46,231 nucleotides of DNA, from the NCBI GenBank assembly GCA_029252625.1, contig JAQXBA010000001.1:1-46231 (forward strand). The letters are read 5' to 3'. The notes beneath the pieces are model-generated. The model worked only from the letters and a program-made list of their open reading frames with translations. It was not told the DNA's origin and made no database searches. Within the stretch, counting starts at the first letter, position 1. Every line of letters starts with the position of its first letter. A program made the translations under genes and the position numbers. Origin of the DNA: Opitutia bacterium (GTDB lineage Bacteria; Verrucomicrobiota; Verrucomicrobiia; Opitutales; Coraliomargaritaceae). Positions 26,979-35,980 of the stretch are shown piece after piece.

Positions 26979-26989
26979 CTAGTCAGAGC

Positions 26990-27334
26990 TTACTTGTGCA
27001 GATGCATTTGAAGCACGGCCGGCGATAGAACCGGCTCGTCCATGACGATTTTGTAACCAGGCTTCTGTGCGAGCAATAACACCACACTCCCAAGCAGAAT
27101 GGTCGAGAGCGCTAGCGGCGGAACTTCTCACTGCCGCCAGCGGGACAATTTTCCCTTAAAACAGCGTTCAAGATTAACCAGCAATAAAACAAAAGCGATC
27201 AACACAAACCATTAACCTGAATGCTTCACTACTTTAACTGCAACTTTAGACGAAAATGCAATCAGCGCACAATACAATGCCGCCATCACACTCAACACGA
27301 GAAACCCGGCCCTGATCCCTTGATTCTTAAACAT
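26990..27334 (-). pseudogene. Decayed integral membrane protein gene
   Basis: One minus-strand frame from an ATG at 27334 reads MFKNQGIRAGFLVLSVMAAL, then after a TAA (27212-27214) WFVLIAFVLLLVNLERCFKG, then after a TGA (27128-27130) LALSTILLGSVVLLLAQKPG followed by YKIVMDEPVLSPAVLQMHLH, with a final TAA. Three hydrophobic helices in one uninterrupted frame broken only by point stops indicate a former membrane protein. The last segment resembles proteins I recall from glycosyltransferase-like membrane families in this phylum, but I cannot name it. The ATG directly abuts the pilin terminator. Confidence 0.5.
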
Positions 27335-27363
27335 AAAAAAGCCACCTACTTACGTAGATGGCT
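27335..27363 (-). terminator. Rho-independent terminator of the pilin gene
   Basis: On the minus strand, AGCCATCTAC and GTAGGTGGCT pair with one G-T wobble across a four-base loop (arms 27354-27363 and 27340-27349) and are followed by six Ts. It lies 28 bases beyond the pilin stop codon. Confidence 0.85.
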
Positions 27364-27391
27364 GAAATTTTATCGCAATCTGATCCGAGGT

Positions 27392-27736
27392 TTAGAAGTC
27401 AGTCGTAACCACGACTCCGCCTGCAGTTGTAACAGTGATATCTGTGCCTGCCGCGATTGTGGCAGGATATGTTTCACCAGCGACTGGAGGGAGAGACTTT
27501 ACGTAAAGATCAGGACCAACGAGGGCTGTTAGAGCAACTGTCTCAACACCGTTCTCAAGGAAGTATTGATCGGCAGCCGATGCGATTTGACGGAGATTGT
27601 TGGTAATCGCTTTCTCTTGTGAAGTGGTACGAACCTTTTGGAAAGCCGGAACTGCCATTGCAGCAAGCAGACCGATAATGACCACTACGATCATGATTTC
27701 AACGAGTGTGAATCCTTTTTTGCTTTTGTTTTGCAT
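27392..27736 (-). CDS. Type IV pilin-like protein (class III signal)
   Basis: This 114-residue protein starts with a short basic leader (MQNKSKKG) cleaved before FTLVEIMIVVVIIGLLAAMA, with Glu at position +5, the hallmark of type IV pilins and type II pseudopilins processed by PilD. The remainder is a small globular domain rich in Val, Thr and Ala with no Cys pair. A good ribosome-binding site (AAGGA) precedes the ATG at nine bases. A short inverted repeat (CACTC/GAGTG) lies at 27777-27796 in the leader. The gene stands alone, without assembly genes nearby. The G/V-rich tail could be a minor pilin or fibre subunit; which system it serves is not visible. Confidence 0.88.
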   Translation of the reverse strand: MQNKSKKGFTLVEIMIVVVIIGLLAAMAVPAFQKVRTTSQEKAITNNLRQIASAADQYFLENGVETVALTALVGPDLYVKSLPPVAGETYPATIAAGTDITVTTAGGVVVTTDF

Positions 27737-27905
27737 AATTATATTCCTTTTTTTGTTATTATTTTTTTATATATATCACTCGGAGATACCTGAGTGTATG
27801 AACACTGAAACGCATCACTGCGGGAAAATCAAGAAGAAGCCAAACACAGTTAGGAATTTAACAACTTTTTAACGCCCGCGCTTCATGTGGGTTAAATTTG
27901 CAAGT

Positions 27906-28928
27906 CTAAGCCACGGCAACATCCGAGCGATACGTCGCGAAAATCATTTTTCCGCCAGCAGACGGCACCACAGAGTCCACCTCTACTTGCACCTCTTTAC
28001 CAATTTGCGAGCTGCCGCCATTCACCACCAGCATCGAGCCGTCCGGCAAATAACCAATCGCTTGCCCTGCATCTTTGCCAGCGCGCACCAACTCAGCATT
28101 CACCAGAGTTCCAATCGAGACCTGTTGGTTCAGCGCCTTCACCAGTGTTGTAATATTCAACCACTCGACCTCATGAAACTCCGCAAGTTTCGCTAAGTTA
28201 TAATCCGTCGTCAGCAGCTTGGCTTTCATTGACACTGCCAAAAATACCAACTTCGAATCCACCGCCTGCGCATCCACCGCATCACTCTCGTGGATGCGTA
28301 GATCCAAATGCTGCATCTTGCGCAATCGATTCAAAATATCCAGCCCCTTGCGCCCCTTCTCCTTGCGGATCGGATCAGAAGAATCTGCGATGGCTTGCAG
28401 TTCATCCAACACGAAGCGTGGAATCAACAAAGCATGCCCCATCCATTTACTCTCACAAATCGGCGCGATACGCCCGTCAATCAGCGCACTAGTATCCACG
28501 ACCACGAGCGGCGTCTCTACATTCTCAGGACTAAACCGCACATATGGTATGACCAGATTGAATTCATCCTTACCACGAAGCGCAATCACGGTCGCAAGAT
28601 ACATCGAGACCACATATAAAGCCAGACGGGCTAAGTACAGCATCTGCGCCAAATCCGGGTCCCCCTCTAAGGGTTCAAACAATGGAGACGTGCCCAGTAA
28701 ATACGCAATTGCACCCCCAATGATCAGACCAAAGGTAATCCCCGAGAGGCCACGCAATGAAAACCCCCGCAGCATCAGGTCGATTAGAATCACCAGGCTC
28801 GCCATACTCATACCTACAAAAGTGACTAGCCACAAGTTCCACTCTGGCACCTGGTACGAAATTAAGACACAACCCAGCAGGCTGATTAACAGGAAGAAGA
28901 TACGAAAAATGAGCAGAGTTTTTTTCAT
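27906..28928 (-). CDS. PIN/TRAM-domain membrane protein (YacL-like)
   Basis: This protein of about 340 residues has four N-terminal membrane segments (about 8-25, 34-52, 62-80, 97-117). A PIN nuclease-like domain (about 141-255) begins VVVDTSALIDGRI, with further acidic residues in RFVLDELQAIAD and LLTTDYNLAKLA. A TRAM domain, which usually binds RNA, closes the protein (about 270-330). The PIN acidic residues are conserved. The YacL/YvlG family is widespread, with suggested RNA or tRNA-related activity that is not settled. I start it at the ATG at 28928; a TTG directly before is also in frame. Confidence 0.88.
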   Translation of the reverse strand: MKKTLLIFRIFFLLISLLGCVLISYQVPEWNLWLVTFVGMSMASLVILIDLMLRGFSLRGLSGITFGLIIGGAIAYLLGTSPLFEPLEGDPDLAQMLYLARLALYVVSMYLATVIALRGKDEFNLVIPYVRFSPENVETPLVVVDTSALIDGRIAPICESKWMGHALLIPRFVLDELQAIADSSDPIRKEKGRKGLDILNRLRKMQHLDLRIHESDAVDAQAVDSKLVFLAVSMKAKLLTTDYNLAKLAEFHEVEWLNITTLVKALNQQVSIGTLVNAELVRAGKDAGQAIGYLPDGSMLVVNGGSSQIGKEVQVEVDSVVPSAGGKMIFATYRSDVAVA

Positions 28929-28949
28929 CAAAGAATGATCGCCGGCAGT

Positions 28950-29093
28950 CTAAAAACGAAGTGCGCCCGACAGCCACGCAGCCACAAAGGGGAGTGCCAT
29001 AAACAAAAACATTAGAACATAAATAATCAGCCTAGTCCGATCTGCTTTTTTTTGCAAATCCGCTTGGCTCACTGCGTCGTCTAAATGCTTCAT
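28950..29093 (-). CDS. Small membrane protein of unknown function
   Basis: A 47-residue frame (starting MKHLDDAVSQADLQKKADRT) has a soluble, charged N-terminus and one hydrophobic helix, LIIYVLMFLFMALPFVAAWL, near the end. It lies 21 bases upstream of the YacL-like gene on the same strand and would be translated just before it. Size and composition suggest a real small membrane protein, but nothing confirms it beyond position. Confidence 0.5.
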   Translation of the reverse strand: MKHLDDAVSQADLQKKADRTRLIIYVLMFLFMALPFVAAWLSGALRF

Positions 29094-29164
29094 CGTTTCT
29101 GGATCATGCCAGAAGCGCATCCCCGAAAGCAACTCGAACTTGCCCCCGTCAGGTTAATTAAATG

Positions 29165-30919
29165 TCAATCTACGAGCACCACAACTCGAAATCCAGTCAA
29201 GCGATTACGTTCGCCTCGTGATGCACTTCGTGTCGGCACGCTGAAAATCGACTCCAGTCGGTCTTGTGCGTGCCCGCCAATATGACGTGCCTCCTCCGAA
29301 GTAAACCGATCGCCCGACTCTAACCACTCACTAACATTTCCCAGCAGATCGTAAAAGCCACTCGCAAACGGCGCCTTCTGACCGACCGGCTGTGCCACCC
29401 CATCTGCATCCACAATACTCCAGACGTGTTCTTCAAGCACGACATAACGCAAACGCCCCAAGGCTTGGCGAAATTCATTCTCTGATGGCAAGCGAACTTC
29501 TTTACCTAAAATCCAAGACAAACGATCACAAAAACTTTTAGCCTCGGTCCAACTCACTGAATCAACCGGATTAACATCATCTTGATTACGACTCGGATTC
29601 GTGCCCATGATCAAAGCATACAGCGCTTGAGGGACCTCAGTACGAAGCATGCGTAAGCCCTTCGCCGCTGGCACTGGAAGCAAGGCATCATACACACGAT
29701 CCTGAATGTAGCCGAGATCGTTTTGCACCAAATTCAAATAGCGTACCTTCACCTCAAGCTCCTCATCATTGAGTGAACTGCGCGGGAACGCATTCTTCAT
29801 GTGTTTAATATCGCGACGCAGTGCCACAATTACTTCCGCAGCCTCATACGTACGCCGCTCGGAGAGTAAGCGCCTCAGCAAATCGTGATTTTCCTCAACC
29901 TCTAGGCCCAGCTCAACGCTTTGAGCGGTCTGACTCTTTCGGCGAAACTCTATCACTCGTTCCGACGATGCGTAAGGACTGTCGGGGTACGCTTTATTCA
30001 ACTCCTTCTGCAGCCGTGCCACTTCCCCATACAAGCTTGCCGACTTCAGCGTTTCTCCTTCTGCGCGACTCGCATCAGCCAAACTCGACACTGTTTCGAT
30101 TTCGAGATGATCTTGCCCCGACTCGATCCCAATCCATTTCACTTTTAGGCCTTCTAGCCTAGAAACACTCGCTTGATTGGTGCCGCGATATTCACGATTA
30201 AGTTGCTGCTGAATCCGCATTGCCTGCTGCAACATCGCTGCTGCAGACTCCCACTCGTGCTTTGCAATAAACGCATCTGCATCTCGCTCTAAATCCAGAC
30301 TCTGCTGGAACAACGGCTCAGCCGTGAGATAGCGCGCCTGCCGATGCAAACGAGTGGCACGCCCGACATTGTAGGCCGTACTCAACGGGAAATTCTCGTT
30401 GATTGCTTTTTGCCCCTCAAAGGCCTCCTGATACTTATTCCGCGCCGCCTCATACGCCTGATCATTCGCCAAGGCCTGTGCCTCAGACTCCAACCTCAGG
30501 CTGGTCACCCTCAGCAGCCCAGCTGACAAATCCTGATAGCGCTGGACCAAATTATCTAAGCGTTGCGTTGCCTGTATATTGTAGCCAGGCATCGCATCGA
30601 CATATTGGCGCTGCAGATCCAGCGCACGCTTCAACAGCAACATATCCGGCAGCTCCGCCTGACGCATCGCCAACACCTCCTCAAATTGCGTCTCAACCTG
30701 GATACTCTCCTTGCGCAGCGCGATCGCCTCAACAGAAATCTCCACATCCGCGGTGCGTTCCCTATAATCGACTTCCTTCGGCCCAAATTGACTCAAGAAC
30801 CAAAATAGCCCCAAAATAGCCGAACAGCTCGTGATGATGAGCAATGCGATCATGACTCGCTTAAAACCACTGGATTCGTAGGATCGGCGGGAGCTGGAAG
30901 ACTTCTTCAAATGGACCAT
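29165..30919 (-). CDS. Membrane-anchored SUMF1/FGE-domain protein
   Basis: This 584-residue protein starts with a basic, Ser-rich tail and one membrane helix (ALLIITSCSAILGLFWFLSQ, about 24-43). It then has a long, mostly helical and charged region (about 50-420) rich in Gln, Leu, Glu and Arg, probably coiled coil or TPR-like. The C-terminal 150 residues form a formylglycine-generating-enzyme/SUMF1-type domain, as seen in MGTNPSRNQDDVNPVDSVSW, RLPSENEFRQALG, LLGNVSEWLES and RLTGFRVV. The two active-site Cys of true FGE are not evident, so it is probably a structural or ligand-binding version. The helical region may reach across the periplasm; the topology is inference. Confidence 0.85.
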   Translation of the reverse strand: MVHLKKSSSSRRSYESSGFKRVMIALLIITSCSAILGLFWFLSQFGPKEVDYRERTADVEISVEAIALRKESIQVETQFEEVLAMRQAELPDMLLLKRALDLQRQYVDAMPGYNIQATQRLDNLVQRYQDLSAGLLRVTSLRLESEAQALANDQAYEAARNKYQEAFEGQKAINENFPLSTAYNVGRATRLHRQARYLTAEPLFQQSLDLERDADAFIAKHEWESAAAMLQQAMRIQQQLNREYRGTNQASVSRLEGLKVKWIGIESGQDHLEIETVSSLADASRAEGETLKSASLYGEVARLQKELNKAYPDSPYASSERVIEFRRKSQTAQSVELGLEVEENHDLLRRLLSERRTYEAAEVIVALRRDIKHMKNAFPRSSLNDEELEVKVRYLNLVQNDLGYIQDRVYDALLPVPAAKGLRMLRTEVPQALYALIMGTNPSRNQDDVNPVDSVSWTEAKSFCDRLSWILGKEVRLPSENEFRQALGRLRYVVLEEHVWSIVDADGVAQPVGQKAPFASGFYDLLGNVSEWLESGDRFTSEEARHIGGHAQDRLESIFSVPTRSASRGERNRLTGFRVVVLVD

Positions 30920-31078
30920 AATGGAATTGGAGCTGGCACTGTAAAAACGATCTGACTAAATGAACTGCACGCATGCCCCGCCGCAAGGCTAAAGGCTCCA
31001 TCAGTTGTCAGTTGTCAGTTCTCCGAGAAAGTGCATATCAAGTACTGCCTCTTTCTTCTCAAATAATCGAAGTTTTTA

Positions 31079-31924
31079 ATGTTTCAGCAGATTACAATAC
31101 TCGGGCCAGGCCTACTAGGCGCCTCTTTAGCCATGGCGGTCAAAGAACACCGACTCGCCGCACGAGTCGTCACATGGTCTCGCCGCCCCGAGACCCGAGC
31201 CAAATGCCTCAACCAAGGCTGGTGCGATGCGGTGCACGACTCCCCCGAAGAGGCCGTCGCCGGCAGTGATCTGGTGGTAATCTGCACGCCCGTCCAGACC
31301 ATCGTCCCACTTTTAGTGCAAATCCGCCACGCACTCGCCGCAGAAGCATTGATTAGCGATGTCGGTAGCACCAAAAGCCTAATCTGCCACGAAGCGCACC
31401 GCGCACTCAAGGACACCTCCGCCACTTTCATCGGCGCGCATCCTATGGCAGGCTCTGAACGCGCGGGCATGGAACATGCACAATCCGATCTGTTTGAAAA
31501 AGCGGCCTGCATGCTCACACCACTCGACAAGGCCTCCAGCGATGCGATCGCCAAGCTTAGCGCGTTCTGGGATACACTCGGTATGACTGTCTCGATCGTA
31601 TCGCCCAAAAAACATGACGAAATCGTCGCCCACGTTAGCCATCTACCACACCTACTTGCCTCCACGCTCTGTAGCACCCTCGCTGCGCAAGACGGGACTT
31701 GGCGGACTCTTGCCGGTGGTGGACTACGCGATACGACACGGGTCGCATCTGGCGATCCGCAGCTCTGGAAACAGATCCTTGAACAAAATAGCGACGAAGT
31801 CTTACGTGCAATCGAAGGCTTCGAGCAGCAGCTTCATCATTTCAAAACCGCTCTCCTTAACCATAACTCGTCCGACATCATAGCCCAACTCGAACGCGGC
31901 AAAACCTTCCGCGATCAATTGTAA
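31079..31924 (+). CDS. tyrA: Prephenate dehydrogenase
   Basis: TyrA oxidatively decarboxylates prephenate to 4-hydroxyphenylpyruvate with NAD(P)+ in tyrosine synthesis. The 281-residue protein has a Rossmann start, ILGPGLLGASLA (GxGxxG), then SDVGSTKSLI and GAHPMAGSERAGMEHA, which carry the catalytic and binding His and Ser. HVSHLPHLLAS and a helical C-domain follow. There is no ACT domain or chorismate mutase fusion. aroA follows after 126 bases, placing two aromatic amino-acid enzymes in one direction. A short tandem of GTTGTCA lies before the gene (about 30999-31021). Confidence 0.92.
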   Translation: MFQQITILGPGLLGASLAMAVKEHRLAARVVTWSRRPETRAKCLNQGWCDAVHDSPEEAVAGSDLVVICTPVQTIVPLLVQIRHALAAEALISDVGSTKSLICHEAHRALKDTSATFIGAHPMAGSERAGMEHAQSDLFEKAACMLTPLDKASSDAIAKLSAFWDTLGMTVSIVSPKKHDEIVAHVSHLPHLLASTLCSTLAAQDGTWRTLAGGGLRDTTRVASGDPQLWKQILEQNSDEVLRAIEGFEQQLHHFKTALLNHNSSDIIAQLERGKTFRDQL

Positions 31925-32050
31925 TTCGAGAAACAACAGACTTTGTTCCTGTAGTTGCTCGAAAGGCACCCACTGCACTCACCTCTTCGGGGCAAATCGT
32001 TCCAATTCACCATCTCCAAGCGACTCGCACTGTCTCAGCATTTCAATTAA

Positions 32051-33409
32051 ATGACCGATCCACTCCCAATTACACCCTTCACTCAAAAGCTCGATAAGAC
32101 CATCCAGTTGCCTGGTTCAAAAAGTATTACCAATCGCGCACTAATTCTTGCCGCGCTCGCCGAAGGTGAAACACGTCTCGAAGGCTCTCTATTTAGCCGC
32201 GACACTCGAATCATGCTCGAGGCGCTGACCACCTTGGGCTTTAAATGTGTAGCCGATCAAACTGCCCACACCATCACGGTTAAAGGCGAGAGCGGCAACA
32301 TTCCCAACACTTCTGCCGAGCTGCACGTTGGCAACGCCGGCACCGCCGCGCGCTTCCTCACCGCCTTCCTGGCTTTGCAAGTAGGCGGCACTTACCGACT
32401 CGAGGGCGACCCTGCCATGCGCGAGCGCCCCATGTCCGGACTACTCGACGCGCTCGTCGCACTCGATGCCGCCGAGTTCGAATTCCACGGCACACCGGGG
32501 CATTTCCCTTTTACGCTCAAAGCCAAGGGCTACAAGGGCGGCAGCGCCACAATCGATGCCAGCGCCAGCAGCCAAATCCTCTCGGCACTCCTCCTCGCCG
32601 CACCAGCAGGTTCAGGCAATGTCCAGCTCGCCTGCCCTGGGGTGCGTCCCGCTTACGTCGCGATCACTTTACAAATGCGCGAAGCCTTTGGCGCAGCGCC
32701 ACTCTCAAGCGATGCCGATGGCAACTATTCGCTGCCTGCATTGCAATATAAGTCGCCGAACAGCGGCATTTACTCGATCGAACCGGACATATCCGCTGCC
32801 AGCTATTTCTTGGCACTTACACTGATCCAAGGCGGCCAGCTTAACATCCCCAAGCTCAGCCCCAATCCACTGCAAGGCGACGCCCACTTTGTCGAAGTGC
32901 TTGCCCACCACGGCCTGCGCGTCGACGCTGAATCCAGCCAATGGATCGCCAACTGTGCCAGCCCAGAGGCAATCGCCCGCGGCCATCGCGAGATCGACTT
33001 TAACCCCTTTTCCGACACTTTCCTGACCTACGCTGCGATCGCACCGCTACTCGGCGACTCCGTGCGCATCTGCGGCATTGCCCACACGCGCCACCAAGAG
33101 ACGGATCGCATCGCCGGTATGGCCAACGAACTTTCCAAGCTCGGCCAACTGGTGAAAGAAGAGAACGACGCATTGACTATCCGTATAAAGCCCAACGAGC
33201 TACGCGCCCGCGCGCTCAAGGCACGTAATGCGGGGCAACTAATCGAGATCGATACTTACGAAGACCATCGCTTCGCGATGAGTTTTGGTATCCTCGGCAG
33301 CTTCGATCTGATTGGCGACGGCAAGCCTTGGCTCGCGATTCGAGATCCCCAATGCTGCGGCAAGACCTTCCCCGACTTCTTTGAAGCCCTAGACCAATTG
33401 CGTGGGTAA
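32051..33409 (+). CDS. aroA: 3-phosphoshikimate 1-carboxyvinyltransferase (EPSP synthase)
   Basis: AroA makes 5-enolpyruvylshikimate 3-phosphate from shikimate 3-phosphate and PEP, in the chorismate pathway. The 452-residue protein has the substrate motif LPGSKSITNRALILAALAEG, the PEP site NAGTAARFLTA, RERPMSGLLDAL and the closing DTYEDHRFAMSFGI. It follows tyrA by 126 bases and may be cotranscribed. There is no visible Shine-Dalgarno sequence; the ATG follows an AT-rich leader. Confidence 0.96.
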   Translation: MTDPLPITPFTQKLDKTIQLPGSKSITNRALILAALAEGETRLEGSLFSRDTRIMLEALTTLGFKCVADQTAHTITVKGESGNIPNTSAELHVGNAGTAARFLTAFLALQVGGTYRLEGDPAMRERPMSGLLDALVALDAAEFEFHGTPGHFPFTLKAKGYKGGSATIDASASSQILSALLLAAPAGSGNVQLACPGVRPAYVAITLQMREAFGAAPLSSDADGNYSLPALQYKSPNSGIYSIEPDISAASYFLALTLIQGGQLNIPKLSPNPLQGDAHFVEVLAHHGLRVDAESSQWIANCASPEAIARGHREIDFNPFSDTFLTYAAIAPLLGDSVRICGIAHTRHQETDRIAGMANELSKLGQLVKEENDALTIRIKPNELRARALKARNAGQLIEIDTYEDHRFAMSFGILGSFDLIGDGKPWLAIRDPQCCGKTFPDFFEALDQLRG

Positions 33410-33491
33410 ATGGCAAAGGAGTGTGGGCGACTCGCCCACGACGAACTCAGATTGACGCAAACGAAGGCGATCAGCCGCCACACTTAACAGT

Positions 33492-34238
33492 TCAAAGTTC
33501 CGTTACGGTCTGCTTCGTCCAGAGTCCGAGCACCGTCGCCGTCGTCGACACTGCAGCCACACACGCCGTTTCAGTACGCAGCACATGTGCCCCTAGATGC
33601 GCGAGCTTCCACCCATTCTTACGAAACACATCGCGCTCATAAGACGACCACCCTCGCTCCGGCCCGAGCGCAATCACTGCACTTGCAGCAACATCGGGCA
33701 AAACTTCGCCCAACGAACCACCTGCCTCGTAATTATCCAACGCCACATGCGTATCCGCACCATGCAGTGCGGAGATTGCCGACTGTAGGTCAGTATGCAT
33801 CGCAACTTGAGGAAGATGGGTACTAAAAGCCTGCTCGGCTCCTAGGCGGATACGATCGCGCCACTCTTCCGTTTGCCACAAACTACTTTGCGCATACGAA
33901 GGTTCGCTGCGTTCGGCTTCGAAAAAATGAATGCCTGCCACACCGAGACTCGCACCCTCAAACAAAACACGCTTCGCCGTGTGCGGCCGCGGTAGGCCGA
34001 TCAACAAAGTCACTGGCAAACTCTCAGGCGCTGGCTCCGTGCCAACCACCTTGAGCTCGAAGCTACCATCAGGCTCTAGGGCAACGACTTTCGCCCGCGC
34101 ACGTGGTCCGTTCACAAAACCCAGAAACACCAAGGTGCCGACCTCTGCACGCAGCACTTTACGCAAATGCTGCGCACGGGGATCGCTGCCTTCAAGACGA
34201 ACCGTCTCAAAGGCCTTATCAAAAAGCATTAAATTCAT
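33492..34238 (-). CDS. rsmE: 16S rRNA (uracil-1498-N3)-methyltransferase
   Basis: RsmE methylates U1498 of 16S rRNA. The 248-residue protein has an N-terminal PUA-like part (about 1-80, including HLRKVLRAEVGTLVFLG). It also has the SPOUT catalytic region with GLPRPHTAKRVLFEGASLGV in the middle and the trefoil-knot SAM motif VIALGPERGWSSYERDVF, followed by LGAHVLRTETACVAAVSTT. I start it at ATG (MNLMLFDKAFE); two codons upstream a TTG is in frame. The DEAD-box gene ends 44 bases before it on the same strand. Confidence 0.92.
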   Translation of the reverse strand: MNLMLFDKAFETVRLEGSDPRAQHLRKVLRAEVGTLVFLGFVNGPRARAKVVALEPDGSFELKVVGTEPAPESLPVTLLIGLPRPHTAKRVLFEGASLGVAGIHFFEAERSEPSYAQSSLWQTEEWRDRIRLGAEQAFSTHLPQVAMHTDLQSAISALHGADTHVALDNYEAGGSLGEVLPDVAASAVIALGPERGWSSYERDVFRKNGWKLAHLGAHVLRTETACVAAVSTTATVLGLWTKQTVTEL

Positions 34239-34282
34239 TCTCAATTCGCTTCTACAGATCTTGAGCCTTTCAGCTTTGCCTG

Positions 34283-35497
34283 TTACCGACGACGCCCGAA
34301 ACGACTCGAGCCCGAATTACGCTTACGCCGCTTAGGCGGCGCAGCAGACTCGCTGCGAATGATCGGTTCATGGAAATAATTAAAACCTTCGAACTTACGC
34401 TGCTTAATCGGCTGATCGATAAATTTCTCAATTGCATCGAGTTTAGCTTGCTCATCTGGAGCGACCAGAGTCATCGCATCGCCTTCGCGCTGCGCACGAC
34501 CAGTACGTCCGATCCGGTGTACGTAATCTTCCGCGTGCTCCGGCACATCGTAATTAATGACGTGCGTCACATTAGCGATATCTAAGCCGCGCGAAGCAAT
34601 GTCCGTCGCGACTAGAATTTTCATCGTGCCGTCCTTAAATTGCTCTAAGGCCTTGGTGCGGGCCTTCTGCTGAAGATTCGAATGCATTGCTACACAACTG
34701 TAGTCACGTTCCTGCAACCAGCGAGCAATGCGATCTGCGCCGACTTTCATACGGCAGAAAATAATCATGCTATCGACTTCCATGCTATCGATCAGAGCGA
34801 TCAACAAGTCAAACTTCTGCATCGCGCCGACAGGATACACTTCATGTTTCACGGTCTCTGCAGGCGTCAGCTTGATCCCGATTGAGACTTCGACTGGGTC
34901 TTTGAGACTCTTCGCCACAAGGCGCTTGATGTCTTCCGATACAGTCGCAGAAAATAAAAGCGTCTGGCGATTTTGATTACAGAGCTTAATAATTCGCTGA
35001 ACATCATCGATAAAGCCCATATCAAGCATACGATCGACCTCGTCTAGCACCAGCACCTCCACCGAACGCAAATCGAAATTGCCCTGTTGCAAGTGATCGA
35101 GTAAACGGCCAGGAGTCGCAATCACGACGTCTGCGCCTTCACGCAGCTCGTCGAGTTGCTTGCCATAGCCGACCCCACCATGAATCAGGCAGCACTTCGG
35201 CGCACAGTATTTACCGTAGGATGCAAATTGATCTTCGACCTGAGCCGCAAGCTCACGTGTCGGGCCGAGTACGAGGCAACGTGGTGGTGCGCCTTTTTTG
35301 TGACCGCCAAGGCGATGTAGAATCGGTAACGCATAGGCCGCAGTCTTACCAGTTCCAGTCTGCGCTGAGCCGATAACATCTTTACCTAGAAGAATGTGCG
35401 GGATGGAGCCGGCTTGAATAGGAGTCGGCGTAGTGAAACCGAACTCGTCGATAGATTTTAAAATAGACTCGTCGAGTCCAAGATCGTGGAACGTCAT
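34283..35497 (-). CDS. DEAD-box RNA helicase (RhlE-like)
   Basis: This 404-residue helicase begins TFHDLGLDESILKSIDEFGF (Q-motif region with PTPIQAGSIP). Motif I is GSAQTGTGKT, motif II is DEVD in place of DEAD, motif III is SATVS, and motifs V-VI include ATDIASRGLDIANVTHVINY and HRIGRTGRA. The C-terminal tail is basic (PPKRRKRNSGSSRFGRRR), suiting RNA binding. The upstream in-frame extension of about 60 residues is poor coding sequence and I exclude it. Related helicases act in ribosome assembly or RNA decay; rsmE, another ribosome-linked gene, is its downstream neighbour. Confidence 0.92.
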   Translation of the reverse strand: MTFHDLGLDESILKSIDEFGFTTPTPIQAGSIPHILLGKDVIGSAQTGTGKTAAYALPILHRLGGHKKGAPPRCLVLGPTRELAAQVEDQFASYGKYCAPKCCLIHGGVGYGKQLDELREGADVVIATPGRLLDHLQQGNFDLRSVEVLVLDEVDRMLDMGFIDDVQRIIKLCNQNRQTLLFSATVSEDIKRLVAKSLKDPVEVSIGIKLTPAETVKHEVYPVGAMQKFDLLIALIDSMEVDSMIIFCRMKVGADRIARWLQERDYSCVAMHSNLQQKARTKALEQFKDGTMKILVATDIASRGLDIANVTHVINYDVPEHAEDYVHRIGRTGRAQREGDAMTLVAPDEQAKLDAIEKFIDQPIKQRKFEGFNYFHEPIIRSESAAPPKRRKRNSGSSRFGRRR

Positions 35498-35980
35498 GAT
35501 ATGTGGTCTGGGTGAAAAGCCCGGCCAACTTACGCATCCGGGTCCAATTAAGAAGTCGCGTAGCGTGCGTGTATTTCTTTGAGAATCAAGGAGAAAGCGC
35601 ACCTGCAGAATATCGAGGTGCTGGTCGCCCGGCCTTACTGAGACTCTTAATCTTACCCGTAATCCTAATCCTCGAAGCACCGCCACCGAGACTCTGTGCC
35701 GATTAAGATTGCGAGTAAGGGTATCATTAAGACTGAGTTCGGGGTAAAACGGAAAGCCAACCGATAAATGTAGGGCCTAATCAGTATCCATATGACGGGG
35801 GTCAGAATTATAACCACATTTCAAGCGGATCGGAGCGATCACGGTGTGATAGTGCAGCCCCAATCTCATCGTATACAAATACCCATGCTCGCGCCTCAAA
35901 AAAGGTTCGATTCGAACCGATCCCAGTTGGCAATCTCCAGTGCTCGACATCTGCGACTCAAGCCATATCTTTGGCCATGA
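35498..35980. other. Intergenic region with GATTAAG-type inverted repeats
   Basis: This divergent interval serves the DEAD-box gene and the antiporter gene. It holds TTAATCTTACCCGTAATCC-like repeats at 35641-35674 and the complementary GATTAAG-like tract at 35701-35737, forming rough inverted arms. A perfect palindrome-like GGTTCGATTCGAACC lies at 35904-35918, about 60 bases ahead of the antiporter start, and could be an operator. No coding frame is supported. Confidence 0.5.

Noticed and set aside
28219-28938. 239-codon plus-strand frame opposite the PIN/TRAM gene
   Set aside because: Antisense shadow of a gene with clear motifs on the minus strand.
35498-35686. N-terminal extension of the DEAD-box helicase
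   Set aside because: The extra residues are Arg/Leu-rich without similarity to the family, whose usual start MTFHDLGLDESI is at 35497.
35904-35918. GGTTCGATTCGAACC as a tRNA T-arm
   Set aside because: No cloverleaf, acceptor stem or anticodon arm can be built around it; kept only as a possible operator.
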